NCBI RefSeq assembly: GCF_024347455.1
Contig: NZ_AP025483.1
Location: 1,054,001 to 1,118,000, forward strand
DNA from: Vibrio echinoideorum
Lineage (GTDB): Bacteria; Pseudomonadota; Gammaproteobacteria; Enterobacterales; Vibrionaceae
DNA length: 64,000 bases
Reading direction: 5' to 3'
Part shown: positions 48,783-58,369 of the stretch, piece by piece
Layout of the letters: every line of letters begins with the position of its first letter
How positions within the stretch are numbered: the first letter of the stretch is position 1
Position numbers and translations under genes: made by a program
Notes under the pieces: generated by a model
What the model was told of the DNA's origin: nothing
Databases searched by the model: none
Seen by the model: the letters and a program-made list of their open reading frames with translations, nothing else

Positions 48783-51700
48783 TTAGTATTGAGGCTTAGT
48801 CATGCCTGCGCCAGCTTTGTTAGACGCTGCTTGGCTACCTGCACCTTTCGGTACAAAGCGTTCAGTACGGAATGGAGCTGCAACAACTTGAATCTCTTTG
48901 ATCTCTTGAGGACCAGGAGCTTTAGTCATTGGTGAGCCCGCACGTTTCTTAGCTACCACTGCTTTTGGTGTTGCTTTAGGAGCTTCTGATTTTACAACAG
49001 GAGCCTCTTCAACTTTTACACTTTCAGCTTTAGGAACTTCAACTGCTTCAGTTTCCACAACTGGTGCTTCAACAACGGTCTCTTCTGCTTTAACAGTTTC
49101 AACTGGAGTGCTTGCTACAGGTGTTTCTACCTTCGGAGTTTCAATTGCTGCAGGAGCTTCAACTACTGCAGGCGTTTCAACTACTGCAGGCGTTTCAACT
49201 ACTACAGGTGTTTCAACTACCACAGGTGTTTCAATTGCTGCAGGAGCTTCAGCAACAGCGTCTTCACGACGGACAATCACTTTACCCATAGCAAGCTCAG
49301 GGCATGCAAAGCCACCGGTCATAGCTACGTTGCTTTGCGGTGCAGTCTCTTGAGTTGTGTTCTGCTCTTGTGCATTTACTGCAACTTGAGTTTCAACAGC
49401 CACTTGAACTTCTGCCACTTCAGGTTTTGTCTGATTGTGGTAAGGTTTTGGAATGAAGCGAGGCATCACTTTACCCATAGCCATCTCAGGAGAAGCTACA
49501 CCACCTTTACGTAGGCGGAATGGGTTAGGGCGACGGTCACGACCGCGACGACGACGTTGACCACTTGCACGTAGATGACGTGGAGAACGACGGTTACGAC
49601 GTTGTTTCGTCGGCTCTTCCTGTTCAGTTTGCTCAGAGCTTGCTTGAGTTGCTTCTACTTGTTCCGCAACTTTCTGCTCTTGTGCTACTGACTGATCTTT
49701 AGCTACTGCTTGTTCTTGAGTCGCAGATGGCGCTTTCTGTTCATTTAAAGAACTGTCTGCGTTGGTATCTGTTTCTGCTTGAGCTTGCTGGTCTTTAACT
49801 CGAACTAGTTTGTTCAGCTTACGACGTTGACGACGCTCTTTGATCTTAACAGCTTTAGCTTCAGGCTTAGCCTTCGGCGCTTCTGGCTTATCAGCTTGCG
49901 CTTCTGCAGCTAACTGTAGGCCTTCTTCTGCTAATTTCGATGGTACTACTTGCTCTTCCTGTTGCTTCTGCTCATCACGTGGCTTATTGCGACGATCTTG
50001 TTTAGGCTTACGAGGCTGACGAGTTTGCTGTGGAGCTGTTTCTTTTTGCTCTTCAGGTTTCTCATCACGTACAGGTTTACGACGGCGTTTGTTGTCACGG
50101 GTTTCGTTACGATTGTCGCTACGCTCACCACGTTGTTCATTACGCTGTTCGCCACGTTCACCGCCACGTTCACCACGTTGGTTACGACGGCGATTATCGT
50201 TACGGTCACGGCGTTGACGGTTACCGTTGTTGCGGTTGTTCTTAGGTTTCTCTTCTTCTTGCTTCTCTTCTTGTTTCTCTTCTTGAGTCGAAGAGCCAAA
50301 TAGGAAGCTACCGATAGCTTTGAAGAAACGACCAATTAGGCTAGGTTCTTGCGTTGCAGCTGGTTCAACTTTCTTCTCTTCAACAGCTTTAGGAGCTGGA
50401 GCAGGAGTAGGTGCTGATTGAGCTGGAGCCGCGAAACCTTTCAGAGCAGGCTCTTCGATCTTCTTAGGACGAATAGTCTGTTCTGCTGGTTCTTTGCTTT
50501 CTGCTTCTTTTAAAGCTTCTAGCTTGGTAGGCAGCAAGTAAGAGAGTAGATCGAACTCTTCACCTTCACGAACACGGATAACCTCAAAGTGTGGCGTTTC
50601 CATGTCAGAGTTAGGAACAACAGTGATCTTAACTTCTTGGTTCTTCTCGATGTGGTTTACTGAGCGACGTTTTTCGTTCAGAAGGTAAGAGGCGATTGGA
50701 ACAGGCACAACAGCAAGTACTTGTGCTGTGTTGTCTTTTAGAGCTTCTTCTTCAATCAAACGTAGAACAGAAAGTGCTAGAGATTCGTTATCACGAACAA
50801 CACCAGTACCTGTACAACGAGGGCAAATGTGGTGGCTTGCTTCTGCTAGTGATGGGCTCAAACGTTGACGAGACATCTCTAGAAGACCAAAGCGAGAAAT
50901 GCGACCAATCTGAACACGTGCACGATCTAAACGAACGGCATCACGTAGACGGCTTTCTACTTCACGTTGGTGGCGAACCGGCGTCATATCGATAAAGTCG
51001 ATAACAACAAGACCACCTAGGTCACGTAGACGTAATTGGCGTGCAATTTCATCGGCTGCTTCTAGGTTAGTGTTTAGCGCTGTTTCTTCAATATCGCTGC
51101 CTTTTGTTGCACGAGCAGAGTTGATATCGATAGAAGTTAGAGCTTCTGTTGGGTCGATCACGATAGAACCACCAGACGGAAGACGAACTTCACGTTGGAA
51201 AGCTGATTCGATCTGGCTTTCAATTTGGTAATGGCTGAATAGTGGCACTTCACCATCGTATTTCTTAACGCGATTCATGAAATCTGGGCGTATTAATTGA
51301 ATGTGCGCTTGTGCACGTTCAAAAATAGTGTTGCTGTCGATTAGAATCTCGCCAATATCACGACGTAGATAGTCACGAATCGCACGAACGATAACGTTAC
51401 TTTCTTGGTGAATGAGGAAAGGCGCTGCATTTGAATCAGAAGCTTGCTTGATAGCGCCCCAGTGATTCAATAGAACATTCAAGTCCCACTCTAGCTCTTC
51501 TGCACTTTTGCCAACACCCGCTGTACGCACGATTAAGCCCATACCTTGAGGAAGCTCAAGAGTGCTTAATGCTGCTTTCAGTTGAGTGCGTTCATCACCT
51601 TCGATTCGACGAGAAATACCGCCAGCTCGAGGGTTATTAGGCATAAGAACTAAGTAACTACCAGCCAAAGAGATGAAAGTTGTCAGTGCAGCACCTTTGC

Positions 51701-52031
51701 TACCACGTTCTTCTTTCTCTACTTGTACGATTACTTCTTGTCCTTCTCTTAGCACTTCTTTAATGCTAGGACGGCCTTGGTATGTATAACCTTCAGGGAA
51801 GTATTCGCGGGCAATTTCTTTAAGAGGGAGGAAACCGTGACGTTCTGCACCGTAATCAACAAATGCCGCTTCTAGGCTTGGTTCAATACGTGTAATACGT
51901 CCTTTGTAGATATTCGCTTTCTTTGATTCGTGACCTGGACTTTCGATATCAAGATCGAACAGTCGCTGGCCATCAACCAAAGCGACACGCAACTCTTCTT
52001 TTTGAGTTGCGTTAATTAACATTCTTTTCAT
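48783..52031 (-). CDS. rne: Ribonuclease E
   Basis: 1082 residues. The N-terminal half (1-510) is the catalytic part: S1 domain (about 35-125), DNase-I-like domain with metal-binding aspartates in [10 protein letters not shown] and IDFIDM, and the zinc-link CPRC. The C-terminal half is the disordered degradosome scaffold: Arg-rich RNA-binding stretches ([19 protein letters not shown] at about 600-680 and [19 protein letters not shown]), an A/V/E/T/P-rich repeat, and a C-terminal SPMTKAPGP...RTERF segment recalling the PNPase-binding tail. The motif SPEMAMGKV occurs twice. It is expressed from a long structured leader, which in E. coli mediates autoregulation. Confidence 0.97.
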   Translation of the reverse strand: MKRMLINATQKEELRVALVDGQRLFDLDIESPGHESKKANIYKGRITRIEPSLEAAFVDYGAERHGFLPLKEIAREYFPEGYTYQGRPSIKEVLREGQEVIVQVEKEERGSKGAALTTFISLAGSYLVLMPNNPRAGGISRRIEGDERTQLKAALSTLELPQGMGLIVRTAGVGKSAEELEWDLNVLLNHWGAIKQASDSNAAPFLIHQESNVIVRAIRDYLRRDIGEILIDSNTIFERAQAHIQLIRPDFMNRVKKYDGEVPLFSHYQIESQIESAFQREVRLPSGGSIVIDPTEALTSIDINSARATKGSDIEETALNTNLEAADEIARQLRLRDLGGLVVIDFIDMTPVRHQREVESRLRDAVRLDRARVQIGRISRFGLLEMSRQRLSPSLAEASHHICPRCTGTGVVRDNESLALSVLRLIEEEALKDNTAQVLAVVPVPIASYLLNEKRRSVNHIEKNQEVKITVVPNSDMETPHFEVIRVREGEEFDLLSYLLPTKLEALKEAESKEPAEQTIRPKKIEEPALKGFAAPAQSAPTPAPAPKAVEEKKVEPAATQEPSLIGRFFKAIGSFLFGSSTQEEKQEEKQEEEKPKNNRNNGNRQRRDRNDNRRRNQRGERGGERGEQRNEQRGERSDNRNETRDNKRRRKPVRDEKPEEQKETAPQQTRQPRKPKQDRRNKPRDEQKQQEEQVVPSKLAEEGLQLAAEAQADKPEAPKAKPEAKAVKIKERRQRRKLNKLVRVKDQQAQAETDTNADSSLNEQKAPSATQEQAVAKDQSVAQEQKVAEQVEATQASSEQTEQEEPTKQRRNRRSPRHLRASGQRRRRGRDRRPNPFRLRKGGVASPEMAMGKVMPRFIPKPYHNQTKPEVAEVQVAVETQVAVNAQEQNTTQETAPQSNVAMTGGFACPELAMGKVIVRREDAVAEAPAAIETPVVVETPVVVETPAVVETPAVVEAPAAIETPKVETPVASTPVETVKAEETVVEAPVVETEAVEVPKAESVKVEEAPVVKSEAPKATPKAVVAKKRAGSPMTKAPGPQEIKEIQVVAAPFRTERFVPKGAGSQAASNKAGAGMTKPQY
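49138..49245 (-). repeat. 18-bp in-frame tandem repeat in rne
   Basis: Six 18-bp units of the type GTTTCAACTACTGCAGGC starting at 49138, 49156, 49174, 49192, 49210 and 49228. They encode hexapeptides such as PAVVET and PVVVET in the disordered scaffold. Confidence 0.88.
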
Positions 52032-52358
52032 TTAGAAATTCTCATTGTCTTTTCTTATTTTCATCATTGTTCTTATCGCTTTATTTCGTTTCTCATGGTG
52101 CCAGATCCCATGGCTTTATCGGTGCAGCCTCCCGGCTGGAGAGGGATGCTCTGGGGCACGTCAGTCATCATAGGGAGTTGGCCTATGATCCGCGATGTGG
52201 CGGTGAATACTCAACATGAGGTACGTGAGTAGAGCGATAAGGAACTCAGTTGACCGTGTCTTACGCCGATTGCAGCACTGTCTAATCTGAGTTATCTACT
52301 CATTTACTTGCTTATGAATGGTTGGCTGTATAAATAATAGTCAAACCACTAATAGCAG
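52032..52358 (-). promoter_or_regulatory. Long structured 5' leader of rne
   Basis: About 326 nt between the predicted start and the ATG, similar to the 361-nt E. coli leader. Visible folds include a compound hairpin closed by GTGCC/GGCAC (52098-52159) with an inner CAGCC-TCCC-GGCTG, and ATCATAGG/CCTATGAT (about 52168-52190). In E. coli such a leader binds RNase E and gives feedback control (rne5 element); the same here is inferred from position and structure. Confidence 0.7.
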
Positions 52359-52364
52359 CTCTGA

Positions 52365-52393
52365 ACTATAGCAGCGGTCGGTAAACACAGCAA
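52365..52393 (-). promoter_or_regulatory. Predicted rne promoter
   Basis: On the minus strand: -35 TTGCTG (52388-52393), 17-bp spacer, -10 TATAGT (52365-52370). Confidence 0.6.
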
Positions 52394-52636
52394 TCTGCTT
52401 TGTCGGAATGCTGTAAAAAAAACAGTTTTTGTTTGGGTTTTGATAGCTCTAACTCACTGTCTATAAATAATTTATCAATTGATATTTTAATTTGCAGGAA
52501 TCTTGATGCTTTTTTGTTCGAAGAATCAAAGAAATATAGGGTTTTGAATATGATTTAGTGATGGATTCGAGAGTATTAAGGATAAATTAGTGCGGAATAG
52601 TGCCAAGAAAAAGTCAATTATCAAAAGTGACAGTGA

Positions 52637-52642
52637 TACAAT
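52637..52642 (+). promoter_or_regulatory. Predicted extended -10 of rluC
   Basis: TG-A-TACAAT (52634-52642) is an extended -10 with a poor -35. Expected initiation 6-8 bp downstream falls on or next to the A of the rluC ATG at 52649. Confidence 0.5.
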
Positions 52643-52648
52643 AGCTGC

Positions 52649-53593
52649 ATGAGCGAAATTAGAACCCAAGTCCAGTTTGTCGACATCGACGAAGATATGG
52701 CTGGTCAGCGTATTGATAACTTCTTACGCAACCAATTAAAAACCATCCCGAAAAGCATGATTTATCGAATCGTGCGTAAAGGCGAAGTCCGCGTAAACAA
52801 AAAACGCATCAAGGCTGAATACAAACTAAAAGCAGGTGACTTAGTTCGTATTCCGCCAGTAACGATTGAAGAGAAAACAGAAGAGAACGTGCCAAGCACG
52901 AAACTCAACAAGGTCTCGGAATTAGAACAATGTATCATTCATGAAGATGATCATATGTTAATTCTTAATAAGCCGTCGGGTACTGCCGTTCACGGCGGTA
53001 GTGGGCTTAAGTTTGGTGCAATCGAAGCGCTACGTGCACTTCGTCCTGACGCTCGTTTTCTTGAGTTAGTGCACCGTATTGATAGAGATACGTCTGGCAT
53101 TTTGCTTGTAGCTAAGAAGCGTTCAGCGCTAAGACATCTTCAAGCACAGTTCCGTGAAAAAACGGTTCAAAAATATTACTTCGCTTTAGTAATGGGCGAA
53201 TGGAAAAACAGCTGTAAAGTGGTCAATGCACCTTTATTGAAAAATGAAGTAAATAGTATTGTTCGCGTAAACCCGAACGGTAAAGCTTCTGAAACTCGTT
53301 TTAAGGTTTTAGAAAGGTTCCAAGATGCGACTTTGGTTCAAGCGAGCCCGATTACTGGTCGTACGCATCAAATTCGTGTGCACGCACAATACACTGGTCA
53401 TCCAATTGCATGGGATGATCGCTATGGTGATCGTCGATTCGATGCTTACACTAGTAAGATTGGTCTTGATCGTTTGTTCTTACACGCGGCAAACATCAAG
53501 TTTACTCATCCGGGTAGTGAAGAGAATATGGATATCTCAGCGCCAATGGAAGCAAGATTAGAAAAAGCACTGACTGGCTTACGTAAGCTCTAA
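52649..53593 (+). CDS. rluC: 23S rRNA pseudouridine(955/2504/2580) synthase
   Basis: 314 residues. N-terminal S4 RNA-binding domain (about 18-70, QRIDNFLRNQL) and a pseudouridine synthase domain with catalytic D145 in HRIDRDTSG. ITGRTHQIRVHA closes the active site. Divergent from rne, the same neighbourhood as in E. coli. No ribosome site is seen before the ATG, and the predicted -10 is only 7 bp away. Confidence 0.96.
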   Translation: MSEIRTQVQFVDIDEDMAGQRIDNFLRNQLKTIPKSMIYRIVRKGEVRVNKKRIKAEYKLKAGDLVRIPPVTIEEKTEENVPSTKLNKVSELEQCIIHEDDHMLILNKPSGTAVHGGSGLKFGAIEALRALRPDARFLELVHRIDRDTSGILLVAKKRSALRHLQAQFREKTVQKYYFALVMGEWKNSCKVVNAPLLKNEVNSIVRVNPNGKASETRFKVLERFQDATLVQASPITGRTHQIRVHAQYTGHPIAWDDRYGDRRFDAYTSKIGLDRLFLHAANIKFTHPGSEENMDISAPMEARLEKALTGLRKL

Positions 53594-53601
53594 CTTTAAG
53601 A

Positions 53602-53629
53602 AGATACGAGATACGAGATACGAGATACG
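53602..53629. repeat. Heptanucleotide tandem array (AGATACG x4)
   Basis: Four perfect AGATACG units beginning 9 bp after the rluC stop, followed by a decayed AAAGAGATA. Non-coding. Confidence 0.92.
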
Positions 53630-53676
53630 AAAGAGATAACTCTTTCAGGATTCAGTATCAGTTATCCGCAAATGAT

Positions 53677-53706
53677 AAAGGTTGACGAATATCGTCAACC
53701 TTTTTT
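53677..53706. terminator. Terminator after rluC
   Basis: AAAGGTTGACGA pairs with TCGTCAACCTTT, followed by more Ts. Confidence 0.88.
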
Positions 53707-53723
53707 GTTTTCATCTGTTGTAG

Positions 53724-53859
53724 AAGATCCCCAACTCGCTCGTTCCTAGCTCTTGAGGATGACGACTTTTTAAAGTCAGGTTCTACATCATGAGCTGATG
53801 GACAATGTAGCTATCTTCGTCATTCCCTAGACTGACGAAGGAAGGAGTAGGGAATCTCT
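53724..53859. repeat. Imperfect palindromic intergenic repeat, copy 2
   Basis: The right half GTCATTCCCTAGA (53819) to TAGGGAATCTCT (ends 53859) is the inverse of the left half of copy 1 (12 and 13 identical bases at its two ends). The left half (53724-53766, AGATCCCCAACTC to GATGACGAC) matches the inverse of the right half of copy 1 more loosely. It lies between the rluC terminator and the yceF stop. Confidence 0.75.
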
Positions 53860-53878
53860 AACAAAGAGAGAGTATCCG

Positions 53879-54460
53879 TTATAGTACGCTCATTCCTTGC
53901 GCTTCTAACATATCGACCAGAACGATCAGAGGTAAGCCGATCAGCGTATTTGGGTCTTTGCCTTCCATTTGCTTGAACAGAGCAATGCCTAAACCTTCAC
54001 ATTTGAAGCTACCTGCGCAGTGATACGGCTGTTCTTTCTCTACATAGGAAATAATTTTTTGCTCTGTTAGATCACGGAAGTGGACAACGAAGGTATCTAA
54101 ACGGGTGTCGGCTTTATTATCTTCGCTGTTCCATACGGTTACTCCTGTATAGAAAGTGATGCTCTTACCGCTCTGGCGAGACAACTGCTCGATGGCTTTT
54201 TCACGAGTATGCGGCTTACCAATGACTTCTCCGTCAATGACACAAACCTGATCAGAACCAATCACTAAGCTTGGTTGATCGACTAGACAAGATTTAGCTT
54301 TAGTTTCTGCCAAGCGCATCACTAACTGCTGAGGTGTCTCTTCTGGAAGTGGTGTTTCATCGCAGTCAGGCTTGGCTGTGACGAAGTCTAAGTGTAGCTT
54401 TTTGAGGATCTCTTGCCTAAATGGTGATGTAGAGGCTAAAACTAGTTGGTAATTTCTCAT
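53879..54460 (-). CDS. yceF: m7GTP pyrophosphatase (Maf family, YceF)
   Basis: 193 residues. Maf signature LVLASTSPFRQEIL at the N-terminus, CDETPLPEETP, IGSDQVC and KPHTREKAIEQL follow. The E. coli YceF hydrolyses m7GTP, a house-cleaning activity. It is divergent from yceD, as in E. coli. Confidence 0.94.
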   Translation of the reverse strand: MRNYQLVLASTSPFRQEILKKLHLDFVTAKPDCDETPLPEETPQQLVMRLAETKAKSCLVDQPSLVIGSDQVCVIDGEVIGKPHTREKAIEQLSRQSGKSITFYTGVTVWNSEDNKADTRLDTFVVHFRDLTEQKIISYVEKEQPYHCAGSFKCEGLGIALFKQMEGKDPNTLIGLPLIVLVDMLEAQGMSVL

Positions 54461-54571
54461 TTTAATTTACAATTCACGGAAGCATTTATCTCAGGATAAC
54501 GTAACTTGTCCTGCTATTCATAATGCTCTGAATAGGAAAGGTAGGAAAGTACATTTTTTTTGCCATTTCCT

Positions 54572-54600
54572 TTGACTAAACATGATTTGGAAGATAAGAT
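54572..54600 (+). promoter_or_regulatory. Predicted promoter of the yceD-rpmF-plsX-fab cluster
   Basis: -35 TTGACT (54572-54577), exactly 17 bp, -10 TAAGAT (54595-54600). The yceD ATG is at 54610, so the expected start point leaves only about 2-4 leader bases. Confidence 0.65.
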
Positions 54601-54609
54601 TCGCGCCCT

Positions 54610-55137
54610 ATGCAAAAGGAAAAAATACCGCGTACAGTTGATCCGGCAAGAACGGCTCAAAAACGACTTAGTATGGATGGTATCATTCAAATAAGTCTTT
54701 TAAAGCGTTTAACCGAAACAACTGAAGGCGTAAAACGTGACGCGCAAGTCTCAATGTCATTTGAGCTTGATGAACAACGATTAGTCGTTATCTCTGGTAA
54801 AGCTAACGTCGAAGTCGATTTAGAGTGTCAACGTTGTAATGAGGTTTTCGCACATGAGTGCGATGTCCAATTTACTTATACTCCTGTTTACAGTGAGAAA
54901 AGTGAAGAGGAAGCACCGGAAGAGTACGATTTGGTAGATCTGAACGAGTACGGTGAGTTAGACCTGATTCAATTAGTTGAAGACGAGTTCATCCTTGGAT
55001 TGCCTCAAATAGCAATGCACGACGATGCGAAATGTAGCGTTAACTCAAATAACTTGGTGTTTGGTGAACTTCCTAAAGAAATTGAGGAAGATAAAAAGCC
55101 GAATCCATTTGATGTTTTAAAAAACTTAAAGAAGTAA
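54610..55137 (+). CDS. yceD: YceD (DUF177), 23S rRNA accumulation protein
   Basis: 175 residues. The start MQKEKIPRTVDPARTAQKRL closely matches E. coli YceD as I know it. A CQRC pair (DLECQRCNEVF) and a later single cysteine may bind metal. It lies directly before rpmF as in many bacteria and affects 23S rRNA levels in E. coli. No ribosome site precedes the ATG. Confidence 0.94.
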   Translation: MQKEKIPRTVDPARTAQKRLSMDGIIQISLLKRLTETTEGVKRDAQVSMSFELDEQRLVVISGKANVEVDLECQRCNEVFAHECDVQFTYTPVYSEKSEEEAPEEYDLVDLNEYGELDLIQLVEDEFILGLPQIAMHDDAKCSVNSNNLVFGELPKEIEEDKKPNPFDVLKNLKK

Positions 55138-55181
55138 CTTATTATTAAGTATCTTTAAGAATTTACATAGGAGTAGGGTCA

Positions 55182-55352
55182 ATGGCCGTACAAAAGAGCA
55201 AGAAATCACGTTCAATGCGTGGCATGCGTCGTTCACACGATGCACTAACTACAGCTGCACTTTCTGTAGACGCAACTTCAGGTGAAACTCACCTACGTCA
55301 CAACGTGACTGCCGAAGGTTTCTACCGCGGCAAAAAGGTTATCAACAAGTAA
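55182..55352 (+). CDS. rpmF: 50S ribosomal protein L32
   Basis: 56 residues: [20 protein letters not shown] at the start, then SGETHLRHN and [11 protein letters not shown] at the end. It is a highly conserved basic small-subunit-sized protein of the large ribosomal subunit, 45 bp downstream of yceD with a good ribosome site (TAGGAG about 10 bases before the ATG). Confidence 0.98.
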   Translation: MAVQKSKKSRSMRGMRRSHDALTTAALSVDATSGETHLRHNVTAEGFYRGKKVINK

Positions 55353-55361
55353 GGTTGACCT

Positions 55362-56387
55362 TTGCAAAATCTAACCGTTGCGCTTGATGCAATGGGCGGG
55401 GACTTCGGTCCTCGTGTAACAGTGCCTGCCGCCGTGCAGGCACTGTCGTATTTCCCAGAGCTAAAAGTCATTCTCATAGGTGATCGAAATGCGATCACAT
55501 CTCAATTATCTTCATTAGGCCGAATGCCTGATTCTCGTTTGAGTATCCAGCATTGTGACCGAGTTATTTCCAATTCTGAAAAACCTTCACTAGCCTTACG
55601 TAATAGTCAGGGTAGCTCTATGCGTGTCGCTATCGATCTGGTTGCCGAATCACAGGCTGATGCTTGTGTGAGTGGTGGTAACACTGGCGCACTGATGGCT
55701 TTATCTCGTTTCAGACTCAAACTTCTTCCTGGTATTGATAGACCTGCATTGGTTTCAGCTTTGCCTACTGCGTCAGGTAACCGTACATGGATGCTTGATT
55801 TAGGGGCGAACGTTTCTAGTGATGCGGATTCACTCTTTCAGTTTGCCGTGATGGGCAGTGCATTAGCAGAACAACATTTAGGTCGTGCTCCCCGTGTCGC
55901 TATTTTGAATATCGGGGCGGAAGAAATTAAAGGCAACGATCTTGTTAAACGATGTGCTGAAATGTTGTCTAATACTCAGTCTGTTAACTTTATAGGCTAT
56001 ATTGAAGGTAATCAATTACTTCAAGATGCAGCTGATGTCGTCGTGTGTGATGGTTTTGTGGGCAATGTCTGCTTAAAAACGTGCGAAGGTACAGCTCAGC
56101 TCTTTATTGATAAGCTAAAAACGCGCATGATGGCTTCAACAATAAAGGGTTGGATTGCCAGAATGTTGTTTTCTGAGCTATTTACTGAATTAAAAACCTT
56201 GAACCCCGACCAGTATAACGGCGCAAGTTTGTTAGGATTGCGCGGCATTGTCATTAAAAGTCATGGAAGTGCTGATGTGTCTGCAGTCGTCAACGCGATT
56301 GGTGAAGCAGTACACGAGGTCAAACGACAAGTCCCCAGCCGCATTAGCGATCGTTTGGAAGCGGTTTTACTCGAGAGGCATTATTAG
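55362..56387 (+). CDS. plsX: Phosphate acyltransferase PlsX
   Basis: 341 residues from a TTG start, preceded by AAGG. The opening [18 protein letters not shown] and [21 protein letters not shown] and DGFVGNV motifs are diagnostic. It makes acyl-phosphate from acyl-ACP for phospholipid synthesis. It sits 9 bp after rpmF and 5 bp before fabH. Confidence 0.97.
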   Translation: MQNLTVALDAMGGDFGPRVTVPAAVQALSYFPELKVILIGDRNAITSQLSSLGRMPDSRLSIQHCDRVISNSEKPSLALRNSQGSSMRVAIDLVAESQADACVSGGNTGALMALSRFRLKLLPGIDRPALVSALPTASGNRTWMLDLGANVSSDADSLFQFAVMGSALAEQHLGRAPRVAILNIGAEEIKGNDLVKRCAEMLSNTQSVNFIGYIEGNQLLQDAADVVVCDGFVGNVCLKTCEGTAQLFIDKLKTRMMASTIKGWIARMLFSELFTELKTLNPDQYNGASLLGLRGIVIKSHGSADVSAVVNAIGEAVHEVKRQVPSRISDRLEAVLLERHY

Positions 56388-56392
56388 TCTTC

Positions 56393-57343
56393 ATGTATAG
56401 CAAAATTTTAGGTACTGGCAGCTACTTGCCATCTCAGGTGCGTACTAACGCAGATTTAGAGAAAATGGTAGAGACTAGCGATGAGTGGATTGTTGCTAGA
56501 ACTGGTATTAAAGAGCGTCGTATTTCAGCGGAAAACGAAACCGTTGCTGATATGGCGTTTTACGCTGCTGAGAATGCCATTGAAATGGCAGGAATCGACA
56601 AAGAAGATATTGATTTAATCATCGTTGCGACAACCAGCAGTAGCCATACATTCCCGTCTTCGGCATGTCAGGTCCAAGGTAAGCTTGGTATCAAAGGCTG
56701 CCCTGCGTTTGATTTGGCCGCAGCGTGTTCTGGCTTTGTTTACGCATTGTCTGTTGCTGATCAACATATCAAGACTGGTATGTGTAAAAACGTTTTGGTT
56801 ATTGGTGCTGATGCACTGTCAAAAACCTGTGATCCGACTGACCGCTCTACTATCATCCTGTTTGGTGATGCAGCAGGCGCGGTGGTTGTAGGCGCAAGCG
56901 AAGAGCCAGGTATTTTGTCTACTCATATTTACTCTGACGGTAAATACGGTGAGCTTCTAAGCTTAGAAGTGCCAGAGCGTGGCGGTGATGCGGACAAATG
57001 GCTGCACATGGCGGGTAATGAAGTCTTTAAAGTGGCGGTAACTCAGCTTTCTAAGCTAGTTAAAGACACATTAGCGGCGAATAACATGGATAAGTCAGAG
57101 CTTGATTGGTTAGTTCCACACCAAGCCAACTACCGTATTATCTCTGCAACGGCTAAAAAGCTGACAATGTCGCTTGATCAAGTGGTGATTACCCTTGATA
57201 AGCACGGCAATACGTCTGCAGCTACCGTACCAACGGCACTCGATGAGGCTGTTCGTGACGGGCGAATTAAACGTGGCCAAACGCTTCTACTGGAAGCCTT
57301 TGGTGGCGGCTTCACTTGGGGTTCTGCGTTAGTTAAATTCTAA
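56393..57343 (+). CDS. fabH: Beta-ketoacyl-ACP synthase III
   Basis: 316 residues. Catalytic triad C112 (AACSGF), H243 (VPHQAN) and N273 (HGNTSAA) are in place. It condenses acetyl-CoA with malonyl-ACP to start fatty-acid synthesis. The 80-bp gap to fabD contains a hairpin. Confidence 0.98.
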   Translation: MYSKILGTGSYLPSQVRTNADLEKMVETSDEWIVARTGIKERRISAENETVADMAFYAAENAIEMAGIDKEDIDLIIVATTSSSHTFPSSACQVQGKLGIKGCPAFDLAAACSGFVYALSVADQHIKTGMCKNVLVIGADALSKTCDPTDRSTIILFGDAAGAVVVGASEEPGILSTHIYSDGKYGELLSLEVPERGGDADKWLHMAGNEVFKVAVTQLSKLVKDTLAANNMDKSELDWLVPHQANYRIISATAKKLTMSLDQVVITLDKHGNTSAATVPTALDEAVRDGRIKRGQTLLLEAFGGGFTWGSALVKF

Positions 57344-57364
57344 CCTCAAGCGATAATCAACAAA

Positions 57365-57388
57365 CAAGGCACATAACTTATGTGCCTT
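57365..57388 (+). terminator. Hairpin between fabH and fabD
   Basis: AAGGCACATAA/TTATGTGCCTT, followed seven bases later by TTTTTT. Within an otherwise continuous gene cluster it is probably a partial terminator. Confidence 0.55.
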
Positions 57389-57423
57389 ATTCAATTTTTT
57401 GCTTTGCTTAAAGGAAAATTACA

Positions 57424-58347
57424 ATGAGCAAATTTGCTATCGTATTCCCGGGCCAAGGTTCTCAAGCTATCGGTATGCTTGCTGACCTAGGCGAACAGTA
57501 TGATGTTGTTAAACAGACATTTGCTGAAGCTTCAGAAGCACTTGGTTACGATCTATGGGCATTGGTTCAAGATGGTCCAGTAGAAAATCTAAATGAAACT
57601 TTCCGCACTCAACCGGCTCTACTAACAGCGTCTGTTGCAATTTGGCGTGTATGGCAAGAGCTTGGTCTAGAACAGCCTGTAAACCTAGCAGGCCACAGCC
57701 TAGGCGAATACTCTGCGCTAGTGTGTGCCGGTGTTATCGACTTTAAAGAAGCGATCAAGCTGGTTGAGCTACGTGGCCAACTGATGCAAGAAGCAGTTCC
57801 TGCGGGCGTTGGTGCAATGTACGCAATCATCGGTCTAGATGATGAAGCGATTGCGAAAGCGTGTGAAGAAGCGGCGCAAGATGAAGTTGTGTCTCCAGTT
57901 AACTTCAACTCGCCTGGTCAAGTTGTTATCGCGGGTAATAAAGCGGCAGTCGAGCGTGCTGGTGCACTTTGTAAAGAAGCAGGCGCAAAGCGTGCACTTC
58001 CTTTACCGGTTTCCGTGCCATCTCACTGTGCACTTATGAAGCCTGCAGCAGACAAGCTAGCGATTGCTCTTGAAGCTCTAGAGTTCAATACGCCAGCACT
58101 GCCTGTTATCAATAACGTTGATGTTATTGCTGAAACAGACCCAGCAAAAATTAAAAGCGCACTTGTTCGTCAGCTTTACAGCCCAGTTCGTTGGACTGAA
58201 GGTGTACAAGCAATGAACGAGCAAGGCGTTGAAAAGCTACTTGAATTAGGCCCTGGTAAAGTTCTTACTGGCCTAACGAAGCGAATCGTAAAAACTATGA
58301 CAGCTGCTGCGGTTAATGACACTGCATCACTAGAAGCTGCTAAGTAA
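57424..58347 (+). CDS. fabD: Malonyl CoA-acyl carrier protein transacylase
   Basis: 307 residues. Nucleophile S92 in GHSLGEYSAL with H201 (VPSHCAL); QGSQ oxyanion loop near residue 11. It transfers malonyl groups to ACP. GGAAAATT-type ribosome site before ATG 57424; fabG follows after 22 bp. Confidence 0.98.
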   Translation: MSKFAIVFPGQGSQAIGMLADLGEQYDVVKQTFAEASEALGYDLWALVQDGPVENLNETFRTQPALLTASVAIWRVWQELGLEQPVNLAGHSLGEYSALVCAGVIDFKEAIKLVELRGQLMQEAVPAGVGAMYAIIGLDDEAIAKACEEAAQDEVVSPVNFNSPGQVVIAGNKAAVERAGALCKEAGAKRALPLPVSVPSHCALMKPAADKLAIALEALEFNTPALPVINNVDVIAETDPAKIKSALVRQLYSPVRWTEGVQAMNEQGVEKLLELGPGKVLTGLTKRIVKTMTAAAVNDTASLEAAK

Positions 58348-58369
58348 ATAAACACTTAATAGAGAAGTT

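Noticed and set aside
49108..49353. Plus-strand open frame of 81 codons over the rne repeat
   Set aside because: Antisense shadow of the low-complexity rne scaffold; it consists only of repeated A/S/T/G/V.
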